A DNA stretch of 39,663 nucleotides from Devosia sp. (GCF_028290645.1 NZ_JAQGJL010000217.1:1-39663), one strand, 5' to 3'. Shown: positions 19,550-27,875, numbered from the stretch's first letter. The notes: generated by a model from the letters alone, not told the origin. Made by a program: numbers and translations.

Positions 19550-20284
19550 CTACAATAGCCCTGATGCGTTGCGGGCAAGGCCCAGAGCTTGCCCCAGGTT
19601 GCTGCCAAGGACCTTCATTCCGGACGGGAAGGCAACGACGATGTCCCCGCCATAGACCTGCGTGTCCGGCCGGCGACCCGCGCGAATGGCCGCAACGTCG
19701 TACTGGGCGACATAGTCCCGCCCGTCGATCGTGCGGTAGACAAAGACATTGGCAGGATCGCCGATCGAGTTGAAATTGCCGGCCGCCGCGATGACCCGGA
19801 GCAGGGTGGTATTGCCGCTGACCGGGTAGGAACCGGCCTTGTTGAACTCGCCGTCGAGCGTCACCGATTGCTGCAGGCCGAGCGTGACCTGGGGGTTTTG
19901 CAGGTAGCGGCTGCCGTACCGCTGCACGACCTCGGCCTCGAGCGCTGAAATGGTCTTGCCCGCCGCGTCGATCGTGCCGACCAGCGCCAGTGAAATCTGT
20001 CCGTTGGGATCGACCTGCACGTCCCGGTCGAGTTCGTCGACGCCGAACACATCGACCTTGATGCTGTCGCCCACGCGGACGACCTGGCTCACGTCGCTGC
20101 CGACCCCGACCGGCGGCGGCAGGTTGGCCACCACCTGCAATGAGCCGGCGCCCTGCGACGCTCCCGACTGGCCGCTTGAACCGGTGTTGCCGTAGCCCGC
20201 GCTGTTGATGCTTGCCGAGGCGCAGCCGCCGAGGCTCAATGCAACGAAAAGCATCAGGACAAGTCGTTTGGGTTGCAACATCAT
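19550..20284 (-). CDS. Polysaccharide export outer-membrane lipoprotein (Wza/GumB-like)
   Basis: 244 residues. The N terminus is a lipoprotein signal with lipobox LGGC (Cys near residue 20), followed by a low-complexity Ser/Gly linker. The polysaccharide-biosynthesis/export (PES) domain is seen in VVRVGDSIKVDVFGVDELDR and VDPNGQISLALVGTIDAAGK, and the SLBB-type domain in VTLDGEFNKAGSYPVSGNTT. It should form the outer-membrane export channel paired with the Wzc-type protein encoded next. I chose ATG 20284 (a second ATG follows immediately) because AAGG lies about 6-9 bases upstream and the signal peptide starts there. The frame is open much further upstream, but that part overlaps the phosphatase gene. 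Confidence 0.9.
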   Translation of the reverse strand: MMLQPKRLVLMLFVALSLGGCASASINSAGYGNTGSSGQSGASQGAGSLQVVANLPPPVGVGSDVSQVVRVGDSIKVDVFGVDELDRDVQVDPNGQISLALVGTIDAAGKTISALEAEVVQRYGSRYLQNPQVTLGLQQSVTLDGEFNKAGSYPVSGNTTLLRVIAAAGNFNSIGDPANVFVYRTIDGRDYVAQYDVAAIRAGRRPDTQVYGGDIVVAFPSGMKVLGSNLGQALGLARNASGLL

Positions 20285-20291
20285 CTCGACC

Positions 20292-21101
20292 TTATCCTCG
20301 CAGCCGCTTGACCCAGGAAGCCAGTTTCGAGCCTTCCTGCCGGAGCCTGGTTGTGGTTTGCGCGGGACCCGGTCTCTGCCGGCGCGGCAACGGCTCATTT
20401 CTGAGGATTGCGGCGGGCCGGCCCGAGACCATCTCGACCGCCGCGTCGTCGCCACACCGCCGCGCGATCGCGTTGACCGCCGCCGAAAGTACCGGGGGAC
20501 GTCCGGCGGTATTGTGGGCATCGCTCGCAATCACATCGACCATTCCCTCGTCCAGCATCCTCTCCGACCAGTATTGCGCACGGCGACCGAAGCCCCCGGT
20601 GATCGAGGCGGCGGTCAGTTGGATGAGGGCGCCGTTGTCTACCATCGCCTCGATGACCTCGTAGTGGCTCTCGATCCAGCCGAGCCGCTCGGGATGGGTG
20701 ACGAGAGGCACGAACCCGGCGGCGATCAACGCACTCACCAACTCGTCGAGCCTCGGAGGCATGACGTGGTGTGGCGGCTCGAGCAGAAAATAGCGGGACC
20801 CGCCAAGGGTCGGCACCTCGCCGGCTCCGAGCTTTGCCACTAGGTCCGGGGCGACGTGGACATCGGCGCCCATCCACAGCGTGAGTTCAATGTCCTCGCT
20901 GGCGAGCATCTCTACCAGCCTCCGGATCAGCGGCAGGACAGTCGCGGACGAATTGTCATACACGCCCGGCGTGACGTGAGGCGTGCAGGCAACGTGGGTT
21001 ATTCCATCTGCAACAGCCATTCGCGCCATCGCAATTGAGGTCGCGAAATCGGGGGGGCCGTCATCGACGCCTGGCAACATGTGACAGTGCAAATCGATCA
21101 T
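20292..21101 (-). CDS. CpsB/CapC-type PHP-domain tyrosine-protein phosphatase
   Basis: 269 residues. Metal-binding motifs of the PHP fold are present in order: MIDLHCHMLPGVDDGP at the N terminus, HVACTPHVTPGVYDN, LVTHPERLGW and VIASDAHNTAGRPP. These match manganese-dependent phosphatases such as CpsB and YwqE, which dephosphorylate the cognate BY-kinase. It stands 8 bases before the Wza-like gene and two genes before the kinase, which supports that role. A 28-residue basic C-terminal tail (RLRQEGSKLASWVKRL) may contact the membrane or the kinase. The start ATG 21101 places the first metal ligand at residue 5, as usual. Confidence 0.92.
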   Translation of the reverse strand: MIDLHCHMLPGVDDGPPDFATSIAMARMAVADGITHVACTPHVTPGVYDNSSATVLPLIRRLVEMLASEDIELTLWMGADVHVAPDLVAKLGAGEVPTLGGSRYFLLEPPHHVMPPRLDELVSALIAAGFVPLVTHPERLGWIESHYEVIEAMVDNGALIQLTAASITGGFGRRAQYWSERMLDEGMVDVIASDAHNTAGRPPVLSAAVNAIARRCGDDAAVEMVSGRPAAILRNEPLPRRQRPGPAQTTTRLRQEGSKLASWVKRLRG

Positions 21102-21129
21102 CGCACTGTGTTGCTATGCATGGCCGTAA

Positions 21130-21141
21130 CCCAATATTGGG
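21130..21141. promoter_or_regulatory. 12-bp palindrome upstream of the phosphatase gene
   Basis: CCCAATATTGGG is a perfect palindrome, 28 bases before the start of the CpsB-like gene and inside the only gap near the head of the EPS run. It could be an operator or part of a promoter. No second copy was noticed, and chance cannot be excluded. Confidence 0.3.
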
Positions 21142-21162
21142 GCGTGTCTTACCAAGCGCCCA

Positions 21163-21179
21163 TGGCCACGAGGTGGCCA
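21163..21179 (-). terminator. Short hairpin after the FecR-like gene
   Basis: TGGCCAC / GTGGCCA makes a 7-bp stem with a 3-base loop, 13 bases beyond the stop of the secreted FecR-like gene on the minus strand. No T-run follows, so it may attenuate rather than stop transcription into the EPS genes. Confidence 0.35.
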
Positions 21180-21192
21180 GCCGGATAAATCG

Positions 21193-21666
21193 TTATCTGC
21201 TCGCCGGATCGTCCAGACCGAGACCGACAAACAGGCCCACCCCGGCGGCCAACCCGCCTGCAATCACCGTCCCGGCGCCGTCCTGCTCGACTTCGCCGAC
21301 CGATTCCTGCTGGATGCGCACGCAGAGATTGTTGCCCACGGGAGTGATGGTGAGCTGTGCAGAGGCGCCGAGTGCAAGGTCGCAGCCCCCGCCGAGCGAC
21401 AGCGTCGCCGAGGATGTTCCGCCGGTCGATACGACGTCGCCGACATTGATGGTGGTTCCGGCGCCGGCGCTCTCGAGGCCGGCGGCGCCGGTCTTGAACA
21501 CGTCGCCGTTCGCCACGGAAATCGATCCGAGGGCGCCCGATGGCGGGGAGGAAAGCAGGCAGGCGCAGTTGCCTTGCGCCAGGGCCGCAGACGGGACGAT
21601 GATCAGGGAGAGCGAAGTCGCAATGGACAGCACGCCAAGTGAGAGAGCCAACCGCTTGGAAACCAT
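21193..21666 (-). CDS. Secreted FecR-like protein of unknown function
   Basis: About 157 residues. A clear Sec signal peptide (LSLIIVPSAALAQG, cleavage after ALA) is followed by a Cys pair (NCACLLSSPP). The centre (INVGDVVSTGGTSSATLSLG, then CDLALGASAQLTI) follows the pattern of FecR domains: GD-x-[VI]-x-T-G, an alternating strand, then LG-x-x-S. A Gly-rich hydrophobic stretch near the C terminus (VIAGGLAAGVGLFVGLGL) could be a second membrane segment. It is the first gene of the minus-strand EPS run, 91 bases ahead of the phosphatase. I choose ATG 21666; an upstream TTG 21672 would add two residues. The function is unknown. A role in surface sensing or polymer retention is only a guess. Confidence 0.7.
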   Translation of the reverse strand: MVSKRLALSLGVLSIATSLSLIIVPSAALAQGNCACLLSSPPSGALGSISVANGDVFKTGAAGLESAGAGTTINVGDVVSTGGTSSATLSLGGGCDLALGASAQLTITPVGNNLCVRIQQESVGEVEQDGAGTVIAGGLAAGVGLFVGLGLDDPASR

Positions 21667-22263
21667 TATCAATCAATGCCCTAGGTTGAGACTCATTTCC
21701 CCACGCAAATTTGTATGCGCACTTGGGGGGCAACATCAAGTCTAGCATCTGCGCGGCAGCAATGCTGGCAGCAGAGTGTTACCGAACTGCAAATGTAGCA
21801 AGCGGCACACTGACTATCGGCAGAGCGCCGCAGCCGCCTAAGTTCAGACCGAGCGGCCTGACCGGGCCGCCGCCGCACCCGCAGGCTTCCAGATCACGAA
21901 ATAGCGGCCGAAGCGACGCATCGGCACATGCCCGTCATGCTCCGCCGAACTGAGCTGGAGGTAGGTGGCAATCTTGAGAGTGCCGACGGGCAGATGGATG
22001 CGGAGCGGGGACCTCATCCCGAAGCTTTAGGATCGGGGCGAAACCTGGTCAACATCGTGGCATTTTCATGCTGTGGATGTGGTTCCGGCTCTGCCACCAA
22101 ACCCTCGGCGGGTAGCTGGGAGACGAGTGGAAACGGTGCCCGTGACGCCCGCCAGGTCGCCCAGCCTTGACAGGCACTGCATGTAACCGGTTACATCACG
22201 CAGTTCCGCGTTGCGGATGGAGAAGCCTGCGCAGTCCAGCCGGGCACCCAAGGGAGGCTACAA
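21667..22263. other. Divergent intergenic region between EPS locus and sugar operon
   Basis: Nearly 600 bases without a convincing gene. It must contain the promoter of the minus-strand EPS run (near 21680-21760, relatively AT-rich) and that of the plus-strand sugar operon (22167-22196, listed separately). A minus-strand frame of 57 codons (21844-22017, containing RRFGRYFVIWKPAG) looks protein-like at its C terminus but lacks a ribosome-binding site; it might be a relic. Nothing else is recognisable. Confidence 0.4.
22167..22196 (+). promoter_or_regulatory. Promoter with overlapping LacI-type operator
   Basis: TTGACA at 22167-22172 is a consensus -35 box. Eight bases later comes ATGTAACCGGTTACAT (22181-22196), a perfect 16-bp palindrome with the central CG step typical of LacI/GalR operators. 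Its right half (TTACAT or GTTACA) falls at the -10 position with a 17-18 base spacer. Repressor binding would cover the promoter. The palindrome ends 67 bases before the start of the binding-protein gene, and the LacI regulator encoded at 26841 is the obvious ligand. Confidence 0.7.
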
Positions 22264-23283
22264 GTGAAGAAAGTTCTCGTCCTCGCGGCGGCGGCCGTCG
22301 CGCTCATGACCGGCACGGCGCTGGCGGAAACCTACAAGATCGGCCTTTCCAACGGATGGGTCGGCTCCGAATGGCGCACCCAGATGATCGAGGAAGCGCA
22401 GGCAGCCGCGGCGGCCTGGAAGGACAAGGGCGTCGACATCGAGTTGGTGATCCAGAGTTCGGACGTCGATGTGCAGGGCCAGATCGGCGCCGTGCGCAAC
22501 ATGATCAATGAAGGCGTCAACGCCATCATCATCAATCCCAACAGCCCGACCGCGTTCGACCCGATCTTCGCGCAGGCCAAGGAAGCCGGCATCCTGGTCG
22601 TCGCCACCGACGCCGAAGTGTCGTCGCCCGATGCCATCTATGTCGGCATCGACCAGACCGACTACGGCCGCAAGGGCTGCGCCTGGCTGGCCGAGACGCT
22701 CGGCGGCAAGGGCAATGTCGTGACCATCAACGGCGTCGCCGGCCACCCGGCCAACGAGATGCGTGCCGCCGGTTGCAACGAGGCTCTCGCCGCGCATCCC
22801 GATATCAAGATCGTCAACGCCGCCAATGCCAACTGGGACCAGGCCCAGGGTCAGCAGACCATGCAGAACCTGCTCGCCACCTATCCCGACCTCAACGGCG
22901 TCTACGTGCAGGACGGTATGGCCGCCGGCGCCTGGCGCGCCATCGAAGCGGCGGGCAAGACCGCCTCGATCGCCGCCACCGGCGAAGTGCGCAAGGACTT
23001 CCTCGACCTGTGGTCGGCCGGCAAGTACAACTCGGCCGCGTCGGTGAACCCCCCGGGCGTGATGGCTTCGGCCCTCAACGTGGCGGTGCTGAAGCTGCAG
23101 GGCAAGGAATTCAAGGACGGCATCTTCGGCGGGGTATACGGCAACGCCATCTTCCTCGACATCCCGTTCATCGACAACTCGAACCTCGCCGATGCAGTGG
23201 CTGCCGCCGACGGCAAGCCGGGCCACTGGTCGGTCACCCAGTTGCTGTCGGTTGAAGACGCGCAGTCGCGCTTCTTCAAGTAA
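22264..23283 (+). CDS. Sugar ABC transporter substrate-binding protein (RbsB-like)
   Basis: 339 residues. A signal peptide (KKVLVLAAAAVALMTGTALA, cleaved near residue 22) leads into a type-I periplasmic binding fold (YKIGLSNGWVGSEWRTQMIE). Sugar-binding family features include NAIIINPNSPTAFDPIFAQA, VGIDQTDYGRKGCAWLAETL and GVYVQDGMAAGAWRAIEAAG. It would deliver a monosaccharide or similar ligand to the permeases; the exact ligand cannot be read from the sequence. The GTG start has a strong ribosome-binding site, AGGGAGG at 22251-22257. It is the first gene of the operon, and the hairpin after it would help keep its mRNA abundant. Confidence 0.92.
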   Translation: MKKVLVLAAAAVALMTGTALAETYKIGLSNGWVGSEWRTQMIEEAQAAAAAWKDKGVDIELVIQSSDVDVQGQIGAVRNMINEGVNAIIINPNSPTAFDPIFAQAKEAGILVVATDAEVSSPDAIYVGIDQTDYGRKGCAWLAETLGGKGNVVTINGVAGHPANEMRAAGCNEALAAHPDIKIVNAANANWDQAQGQQTMQNLLATYPDLNGVYVQDGMAAGAWRAIEAAGKTASIAATGEVRKDFLDLWSAGKYNSAASVNPPGVMASALNVAVLKLQGKEFKDGIFGGVYGNAIFLDIPFIDNSNLADAVAAADGKPGHWSVTQLLSVEDAQSRFFK

Positions 23284-23293
23284 CTAGTATCCG

Positions 23294-23320
23294 GGGACCG
23301 GGCGCCTTGCGCCCGGTCCC
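23294..23320 (+). terminator. Strong intra-operon hairpin after the binding-protein gene
   Basis: GGGACCGGGCGC and GCGCCCGGTCCC form a perfect 12-bp stem with a 3-base loop, starting 11 bases after the stop codon. Only TCTTCC follows, so full termination is doubtful. In binding-protein operons such structures commonly protect the upstream message from 3' exonucleases or cause partial termination, giving excess binding protein over ATPase and permease. Confidence 0.65.
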
Positions 23321-23420
23321 TCTTCCGAGCGGGCTGCTTCCGGCCCTTCGGGGACGTGCCCCGTTGCCTCGTGCCGGCGACGCGGCGAAGATGTTTCGCC
23401 CAAGCCACTGCGGATCGCCG

Positions 23421-24923
23421 ATGCCCCCCGTGCTCGAAGCCACCGGAATTGCGAAGCACTTCGGCGCCGTGGTGGCGCTGTCGAACGGCAGCCTCAGCGT
23501 CGGCAAAGGTGAGGTGCATGCCCTGCTCGGGGCCAATGGCAGCGGCAAGTCGACGCTCTGCAAGATCATCGCGGGCACGGTGGCGCGCGATACCGGGTCG
23601 CTCCGCCTCGACGGCAGCGAAGTCAGCCTCAGGACCCCCCGCGAAGCGGAGGCTCGCGGCATTGCGCTGTTCTACCAGGAGCTGTCGCTGGTGCCGCAGC
23701 TTTCGGTTGCGGACAATATCTTCCTCGGCCATGAGCGCACCGGCGCCGGCGGGTTCCTCGACGCGAGGCAACTGCGCGCCGACACCGACCGCCTGATCGC
23801 CCGGTTCGCCAGCGTGGCGGGCACCGGCTTCACCGCCGATGCACCCGTATCGGGCCTTGCGCCCGACCAGCGGCAGATCGTCGAGATCCTCAAGGTCCTC
23901 GCCCGCAAGCCCCGCCTCATCATCTTCGACGAGGCGACCGCGGCGCTCGACCGCCGGCAGGTCGAGCTGTTCTTCGCCATTCTGCGCGAGCTCAAGGCCG
24001 AGGGTGTCTCGACCATCTTCATTTCCCACCGCATGGACGAGATATTCGAGATCGCCGACCGCATCACGGTGATGCGGAATGGCGCCACGGTGGCATCGTT
24101 CGCGAGCAGCGAAACCGATCGCGACGCAGTCGTCCGTTCCATGGTCGGCGACGTCGGCATTCGTGATCGCGTCGAGCGCGCCGTGCCCCCCTCGTCCGGA
24201 GCGCCTCGCCTTAAGCTCAAGGGCGCCAGCAGCCGTCGCGTTCGCGATGTGTCGCTGACACTGCGGCCGGGCGAGATCCTCGGGCTGGGCGGGCTGCAGG
24301 GGCAGGGCCAGTCGGCGCTGCTGCAGGGCCTGTTCGGGGCGCTGCCCTTCGCCTCCGGCACGCTCGAGATCGACGGCAGGCCGGTCAGCATCAGGAAGCC
24401 GGCGGACGCGGTCCGTACCGGCCTTGCCTATGTGTCGGGCGACAGAGGCCGGGACGCGGCGCTGCACGGTCGCTCGATCTTCGAGAACATCGGGTCGGCG
24501 ACGATGGTGCGCGAGAAGCTGGCGCTGGTCTGGCCGCGCCACCTCAGGCCCCGCTTCGAGGCCGCCGCCGCTGCGCTCAATACCAAGTATGCGGGGATGG
24601 AGGCGCCGATCGGATCGCTTTCGGGCGGCAACCAGCAGAAGATCTTCATTGCCCGCTGGCTCGCCACCGACGCGCCGGTGCTGCTGCTCGACGATCCGAC
24701 CAAGGGCATTGACCTCGCCGCCAAGGCCGACTTCTTCGCCCTCGTGCGCAACCTCGCCGACAAGGGCACCAGCATCATCTTCTATGCCTCGGAAGATGCC
24801 GAACTGCTGAGCCTCTGCGACAGGATCCTGGTGTTCAATTCCGGCGCCGTCTCGGCGGAATTGGCCGGCGCCTCGCTCGACAGCTTCCATCTCACCAACG
24901 CTGCCTATGGAGAGGTCGCATGA
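23421..24923 (+). CDS. Sugar ABC transporter ATP-binding protein, double NBD (RbsA/MglA-like)
   Basis: 500 residues with two tandem nucleotide-binding domains. NBD1: Walker A GANGSGKST, Q-loop FYQELSLVPQLSVADN, Walker B LIIFDEATAALD and switch His in FISHRMDEIFEIADR; its signature is LAPDQRQ instead of LSGGQ. NBD2: Walker A degenerate (GGLQGQGQSALL), but the signature SLSGGNQQKIFIARWL and Walker B VLLLDDPTKGIDL are intact. Only the composite site of NBD1 Walker A with NBD2 signature should hydrolyse ATP, as is usual in this family. ATG 23421 fits the family's N terminus (VLEATGIAKHFG); ATG 23391 and an earlier start at 23307 remain open in frame. The stop overlaps the first permease start (ATGA). 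Confidence 0.92.
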   Translation: MPPVLEATGIAKHFGAVVALSNGSLSVGKGEVHALLGANGSGKSTLCKIIAGTVARDTGSLRLDGSEVSLRTPREAEARGIALFYQELSLVPQLSVADNIFLGHERTGAGGFLDARQLRADTDRLIARFASVAGTGFTADAPVSGLAPDQRQIVEILKVLARKPRLIIFDEATAALDRRQVELFFAILRELKAEGVSTIFISHRMDEIFEIADRITVMRNGATVASFASSETDRDAVVRSMVGDVGIRDRVERAVPPSSGAPRLKLKGASSRRVRDVSLTLRPGEILGLGGLQGQGQSALLQGLFGALPFASGTLEIDGRPVSIRKPADAVRTGLAYVSGDRGRDAALHGRSIFENIGSATMVREKLALVWPRHLRPRFEAAAAALNTKYAGMEAPIGSLSGGNQQKIFIARWLATDAPVLLLDDPTKGIDLAAKADFFALVRNLADKGTSIIFYASEDAELLSLCDRILVFNSGAVSAELAGASLDSFHLTNAAYGEVA

Positions 24924-25870
24924 GCGCCGTCGCCGGGTTCCTGCGCAGCCGGCTGTGGCTGGTGACGCTCAGCGCGCTCATGGCGCTGTTCGTGGTCAAC
25001 TGGATCCTGCAGCCCAACCTCGTCACGCCCAACGTGCTGAAGTCGAATCTCTCAGTCTTCCTCCCGGTCATCCTCGTCGCCATCGGACAGACCTATGTGG
25101 TCCTCGGCGGTGACATCGACCTCTCCGTCGGCTCGATCGTTGCCCTGGTGAACGTGGTGACGGTCAGCGTCATCGCGGCGCTGGGGGGCGGGGCAGGGGG
25201 CGTGCTCGGCGGGATCGCGGCCGGCCTCGTGGTCGGCATTGCCTGCGGCCTGCTCAACGGCGCGCTCGTCGCACTGCTGCGCTTCCAGGCCATCGTCACC
25301 ACCTTCGCCACCGGCATCATCTTTGGCGGGCTGGCGCTCATGGTGCTGCCCACCGCGGGCCTGCCGGTACCGGCGGAGTACTGGCGCACCTATGGCAGCA
25401 GTCCGCTCGGCTTGCCGGTCGTCCTGTGGGTGCTGATCGCGGCGCTGGTCATCGTGGCGGTGATCGCCGGGCGCCCGTTCATCAAGCACCTGGCGGCGGC
25501 GGGCGGGCAACGCGCCGCGGCCTTCCAGACCGGGCTCAAGCTCGCGCAAATCCGCATCCTCGCCTATGCCCTCTGCGGTCTCTTCGCGGCGTTCGCCAGC
25601 CTCTGCCTCACCGGCGAGACCGCAAGCGGCGACCCGCTGATGGGACGCACCCTGGCGCTCGCCTCGATCTCGGCGGTGGTGCTCGGTGGCACGGCGCTGG
25701 CCGGCGGTTCGGGCAGTGCCTTCGGCTCGGTGCTCGGGGCGCTGGTGCTCGGCATGATTGGTAATGTCATCTTCTTTGCCGGCCTGCCCTTCGACTACCA
25801 GACGCTGATCCAGGGCCTCATCACGCTGCTGGCGCTCGCTGGCGGCGTGCTGGTGGCGCGGCGCAACTGA
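24920..25870 (+). CDS. Sugar ABC transporter permease 1 (RbsC-like)
   Basis: 316 residues, about eight to ten membrane helices. It has the BPD_transp_2 family landmarks: LPVILVAIGQTYVVLGGDID, LSVGSIVALVNVVTV, CGLLNGALVALLRFQAIVTT and, near the C terminus, VVLGGTALAGGSGSAFGSVL. It forms half of the membrane channel with the second permease and docks on the RbsA-like ATPase. It is translationally coupled to the ATPase gene by a 4-base overlap. Two different permease genes instead of one homodimer-forming gene is a common variant in alphaproteobacterial sugar importers. Confidence 0.92.
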   Translation: MSAVAGFLRSRLWLVTLSALMALFVVNWILQPNLVTPNVLKSNLSVFLPVILVAIGQTYVVLGGDIDLSVGSIVALVNVVTVSVIAALGGGAGGVLGGIAAGLVVGIACGLLNGALVALLRFQAIVTTFATGIIFGGLALMVLPTAGLPVPAEYWRTYGSSPLGLPVVLWVLIAALVIVAVIAGRPFIKHLAAAGGQRAAAFQTGLKLAQIRILAYALCGLFAAFASLCLTGETASGDPLMGRTLALASISAVVLGGTALAGGSGSAFGSVLGALVLGMIGNVIFFAGLPFDYQTLIQGLITLLALAGGVLVARRN

Positions 25871-25881
25871 GGGCGATCGAA

Positions 25882-26838
25882 ATGAACCGCATCAAGACCA
25901 TCCTCACCGATCCGCTGGTCCTCGCCGCCCTCTCGATCCTCGTCCTGCTGGCTATGGGCGAAGTGCTGTCGCCCGGGTTCGCGCGAGGCGACCAGATCAT
26001 CCGCCTGCTCGTCGTTTCCGCCATTCTCGGCATGGTCGCGGCCGGCCAGAGCCTCGTCGTCATCGGCGGCCGCGAGGGCATCGATCTCTCCGTCGGCGCC
26101 CTCATCTCGCTGGGCGCCGTGCTCGCCGGCAATGCCATGTCCGGGAACGATGGCGGGATCCTGCCCGCCATCCTCGTGGCCGGCGGCGTCACCTTCGTCA
26201 TCGGGCTGATCAATGGTCTGGGTGTCACCCTGCTGCGCATCCCGCCGCTGGTGATGACATTGGGCATGACCGGCGTGGTGCAGGGCGGGCTGATCGTCCT
26301 GTCGCGCGGCATCCCGTCGGGCAACGCCGCCCCTTCGCTGATGGGCTTCGTCAACCGGCCGCTGCTGCTGGGGCTGCCCGGCGTGTTGTTCCTGTGGGCG
26401 TTGCTGGGGCTCGGCATGTGGTTCCTGCTGCGCCGCACCCAGCTTGGCTATGCCATCTATGCGATGGGCTCGAACGAGCGCGCCGCGGTGCTGACCGGCC
26501 TGCCGGTGCGGCTGATCCGGACCCTGCTCTATGGTCTCTCCGGCCTCCTCGCCGGCGTCACCGGGGTCGTCGTCATCGGCTATACCGGTAACAGCTTCGT
26601 CTCGGTCGGCGACCAGTATGTGCTGCCCTCGGTCATCGCCGTGGTCATCGGGGGCATTTCGCTCGCCGGCGGTTCGGGCAACTATTTCGGCGTCATGCTG
26701 GGCGCCATCGCGCTGACCCTGCTGCAGAGCGTATTGACCACCCTGCAGCTCGAGTTCTGGGGCCGGCAGCTGATCTTCGGCGCGGTACTGCTGCTGCTCA
26801 TGCTGCTCTACGGCCGGACCAAGCAGTTGCGAGTCTAG
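25882..26838 (+). CDS. Sugar ABC transporter permease 2 (RbsC-like)
   Basis: 318 residues with the same fold as the preceding gene: GMVAAGQSLVVIGGREGIDL, LSVGALISLGAVLAG, TFVIGLINGLGVTLLRIPPL and IAVVIGGISLAGGSGNYFGV. It begins 11 bases after the first permease and ends 2 bases before the LacI regulator. It differs enough from permease 1 that the pair probably forms a heterodimer. The substrate is unknown. Confidence 0.92.
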   Translation: MNRIKTILTDPLVLAALSILVLLAMGEVLSPGFARGDQIIRLLVVSAILGMVAAGQSLVVIGGREGIDLSVGALISLGAVLAGNAMSGNDGGILPAILVAGGVTFVIGLINGLGVTLLRIPPLVMTLGMTGVVQGGLIVLSRGIPSGNAAPSLMGFVNRPLLLGLPGVLFLWALLGLGMWFLLRRTQLGYAIYAMGSNERAAVLTGLPVRLIRTLLYGLSGLLAGVTGVVVIGYTGNSFVSVGDQYVLPSVIAVVIGGISLAGGSGNYFGVMLGAIALTLLQSVLTTLQLEFWGRQLIFGAVLLLLMLLYGRTKQLRV

Positions 26839-26840
26839 GG

Positions 26841-27875
26841 ATGGCCCCCACGATCCGGCGGGTTGCAGAACTGGCAGGCGTCTCGATCGCCACCGTGTCG
26901 CGCACACTGGCCCAGCCCGGCAAGGTCACCGAGGCGACGCGCGAGAAGGTGCTGGATGCGGTGCGGCAGACCGGGTTCGTCCCCAATCGGCAGGCCGTGG
27001 ACTTTCGGCGGCAGGCCACCAACAACGTCGTGCTGCTGGTGCGCGACATCACCAATCCGTTCTATCTCGAGATCTATCGCGGCATCGAGGAGTTGGCCTT
27101 CGCCAACGGCTACCGCGTGCTGATGGGCGATGCCGGCTACGACGACGCGCGCGTCGTGCGCTATGTCGACATGGTGCGCAACCGGCAGGCGGACGGGCTC
27201 ATCCTGATGACCGGCTGGATTCCGGACTCGGTCCCCGAAGCGAGCCTGCCGCAGACGGTCATCGCGCTCGAACTGATCGAGGGCAGTACGCTGCCGGCAG
27301 TCGCCATCGACAACCGCAAGGCGGCGCGCCTCGCCACCGAGCACCTGTTGTCGCTGGGCCACCGGCGTATCGCCCATGTCACGGGCCCGATGCGCCTCGT
27401 GATGTCGACCGAGCGCCACCAGGGCTATCTCGACGCCCTGGCCGGCGCCGGCATCGCGGCCGATCCGGCGCTGACTCATGTCGGTGACTTCCATTTCGGC
27501 AGCGGCCAGGCGGCGATGCGGCAGTTCCATGCGCAGGGCAGCGCGTTCACCGGCCTGTTCTGCAGCAACGACGAAATGGCTGTCGGCGCCATCAACGAGC
27601 TGCGAAGCCTGGGCAAGCGAGTCCCGTCCGACATTTCCGTCGTCGGTTTCGACGACATGGACTACGCGCTGTCCTCGGACCCGCCATTGACCTCGATCCG
27701 CCAGCCGCGGCGCGAGATCGGCCGGCAGGCCATGCAGATGATGGTCGACCTGCTGGCCGGCAAGGCACTGGCTTCGGGCCACCTCGAGGCGGGCGTCGAA
27801 CTCGTCGTGCGCGCCAGCACCGCGCCGCCCAACGCGTCCAGTGCCGATGCAAGTCGAGTTACATCGACGACTTGA
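26841..27875 (+). CDS. LacI-family transcriptional regulator of the sugar operon
   Basis: 344 residues. The N-terminal helix-turn-helix (IRRVAELAGVSIATVSRTL) and hinge segment (TGFVPNRQAVDF) are classic LacI. The effector domain is a periplasmic-binding-like fold (NNVVLLVRDITNPFYLEIYR, LLSLGHRRIAHVTGP, FSGLFC-like segment FTGLFCSNDEMAVGAI and SVVGFDDMDYALSSDPPLT). It should repress the operon through the palindrome at 22181-22196 and release it when the imported sugar or a metabolite binds. Being the last gene of that operon, it would be autoregulated. Its 3' end overlaps the convergent DUF4396 gene by 17 bases. Confidence 0.93.
   Translation: MAPTIRRVAELAGVSIATVSRTLAQPGKVTEATREKVLDAVRQTGFVPNRQAVDFRRQATNNVVLLVRDITNPFYLEIYRGIEELAFANGYRVLMGDAGYDDARVVRYVDMVRNRQADGLILMTGWIPDSVPEASLPQTVIALELIEGSTLPAVAIDNRKAARLATEHLLSLGHRRIAHVTGPMRLVMSTERHQGYLDALAGAGIAADPALTHVGDFHFGSGQAAMRQFHAQGSAFTGLFCSNDEMAVGAINELRSLGKRVPSDISVVGFDDMDYALSSDPPLTSIRQPRREIGRQAMQMMVDLLAGKALASGHLEAGVELVVRASTAPPNASSADASRVTSTT

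Noticed and set aside
19550-20530. Longer version of the Wza-like protein starting near 20530
   Set aside because: The extra N-terminal part is Arg/Ser/Pro-rich, antisense-like, overlaps the phosphatase gene and hides the clear lipoprotein signal at 20284.
21844-22017. 57-codon minus-strand frame in the intergenic region
   Set aside because: The end of the peptide looks somewhat natural, but there is no ribosome-binding site or known family; kept only as a possible relic.
22902-24890. Very long open frame on the minus strand across the binding-protein and ATPase genes
   Set aside because: It is antisense to two clear genes, has no recognisable domain and is a product of GC-rich codon bias.
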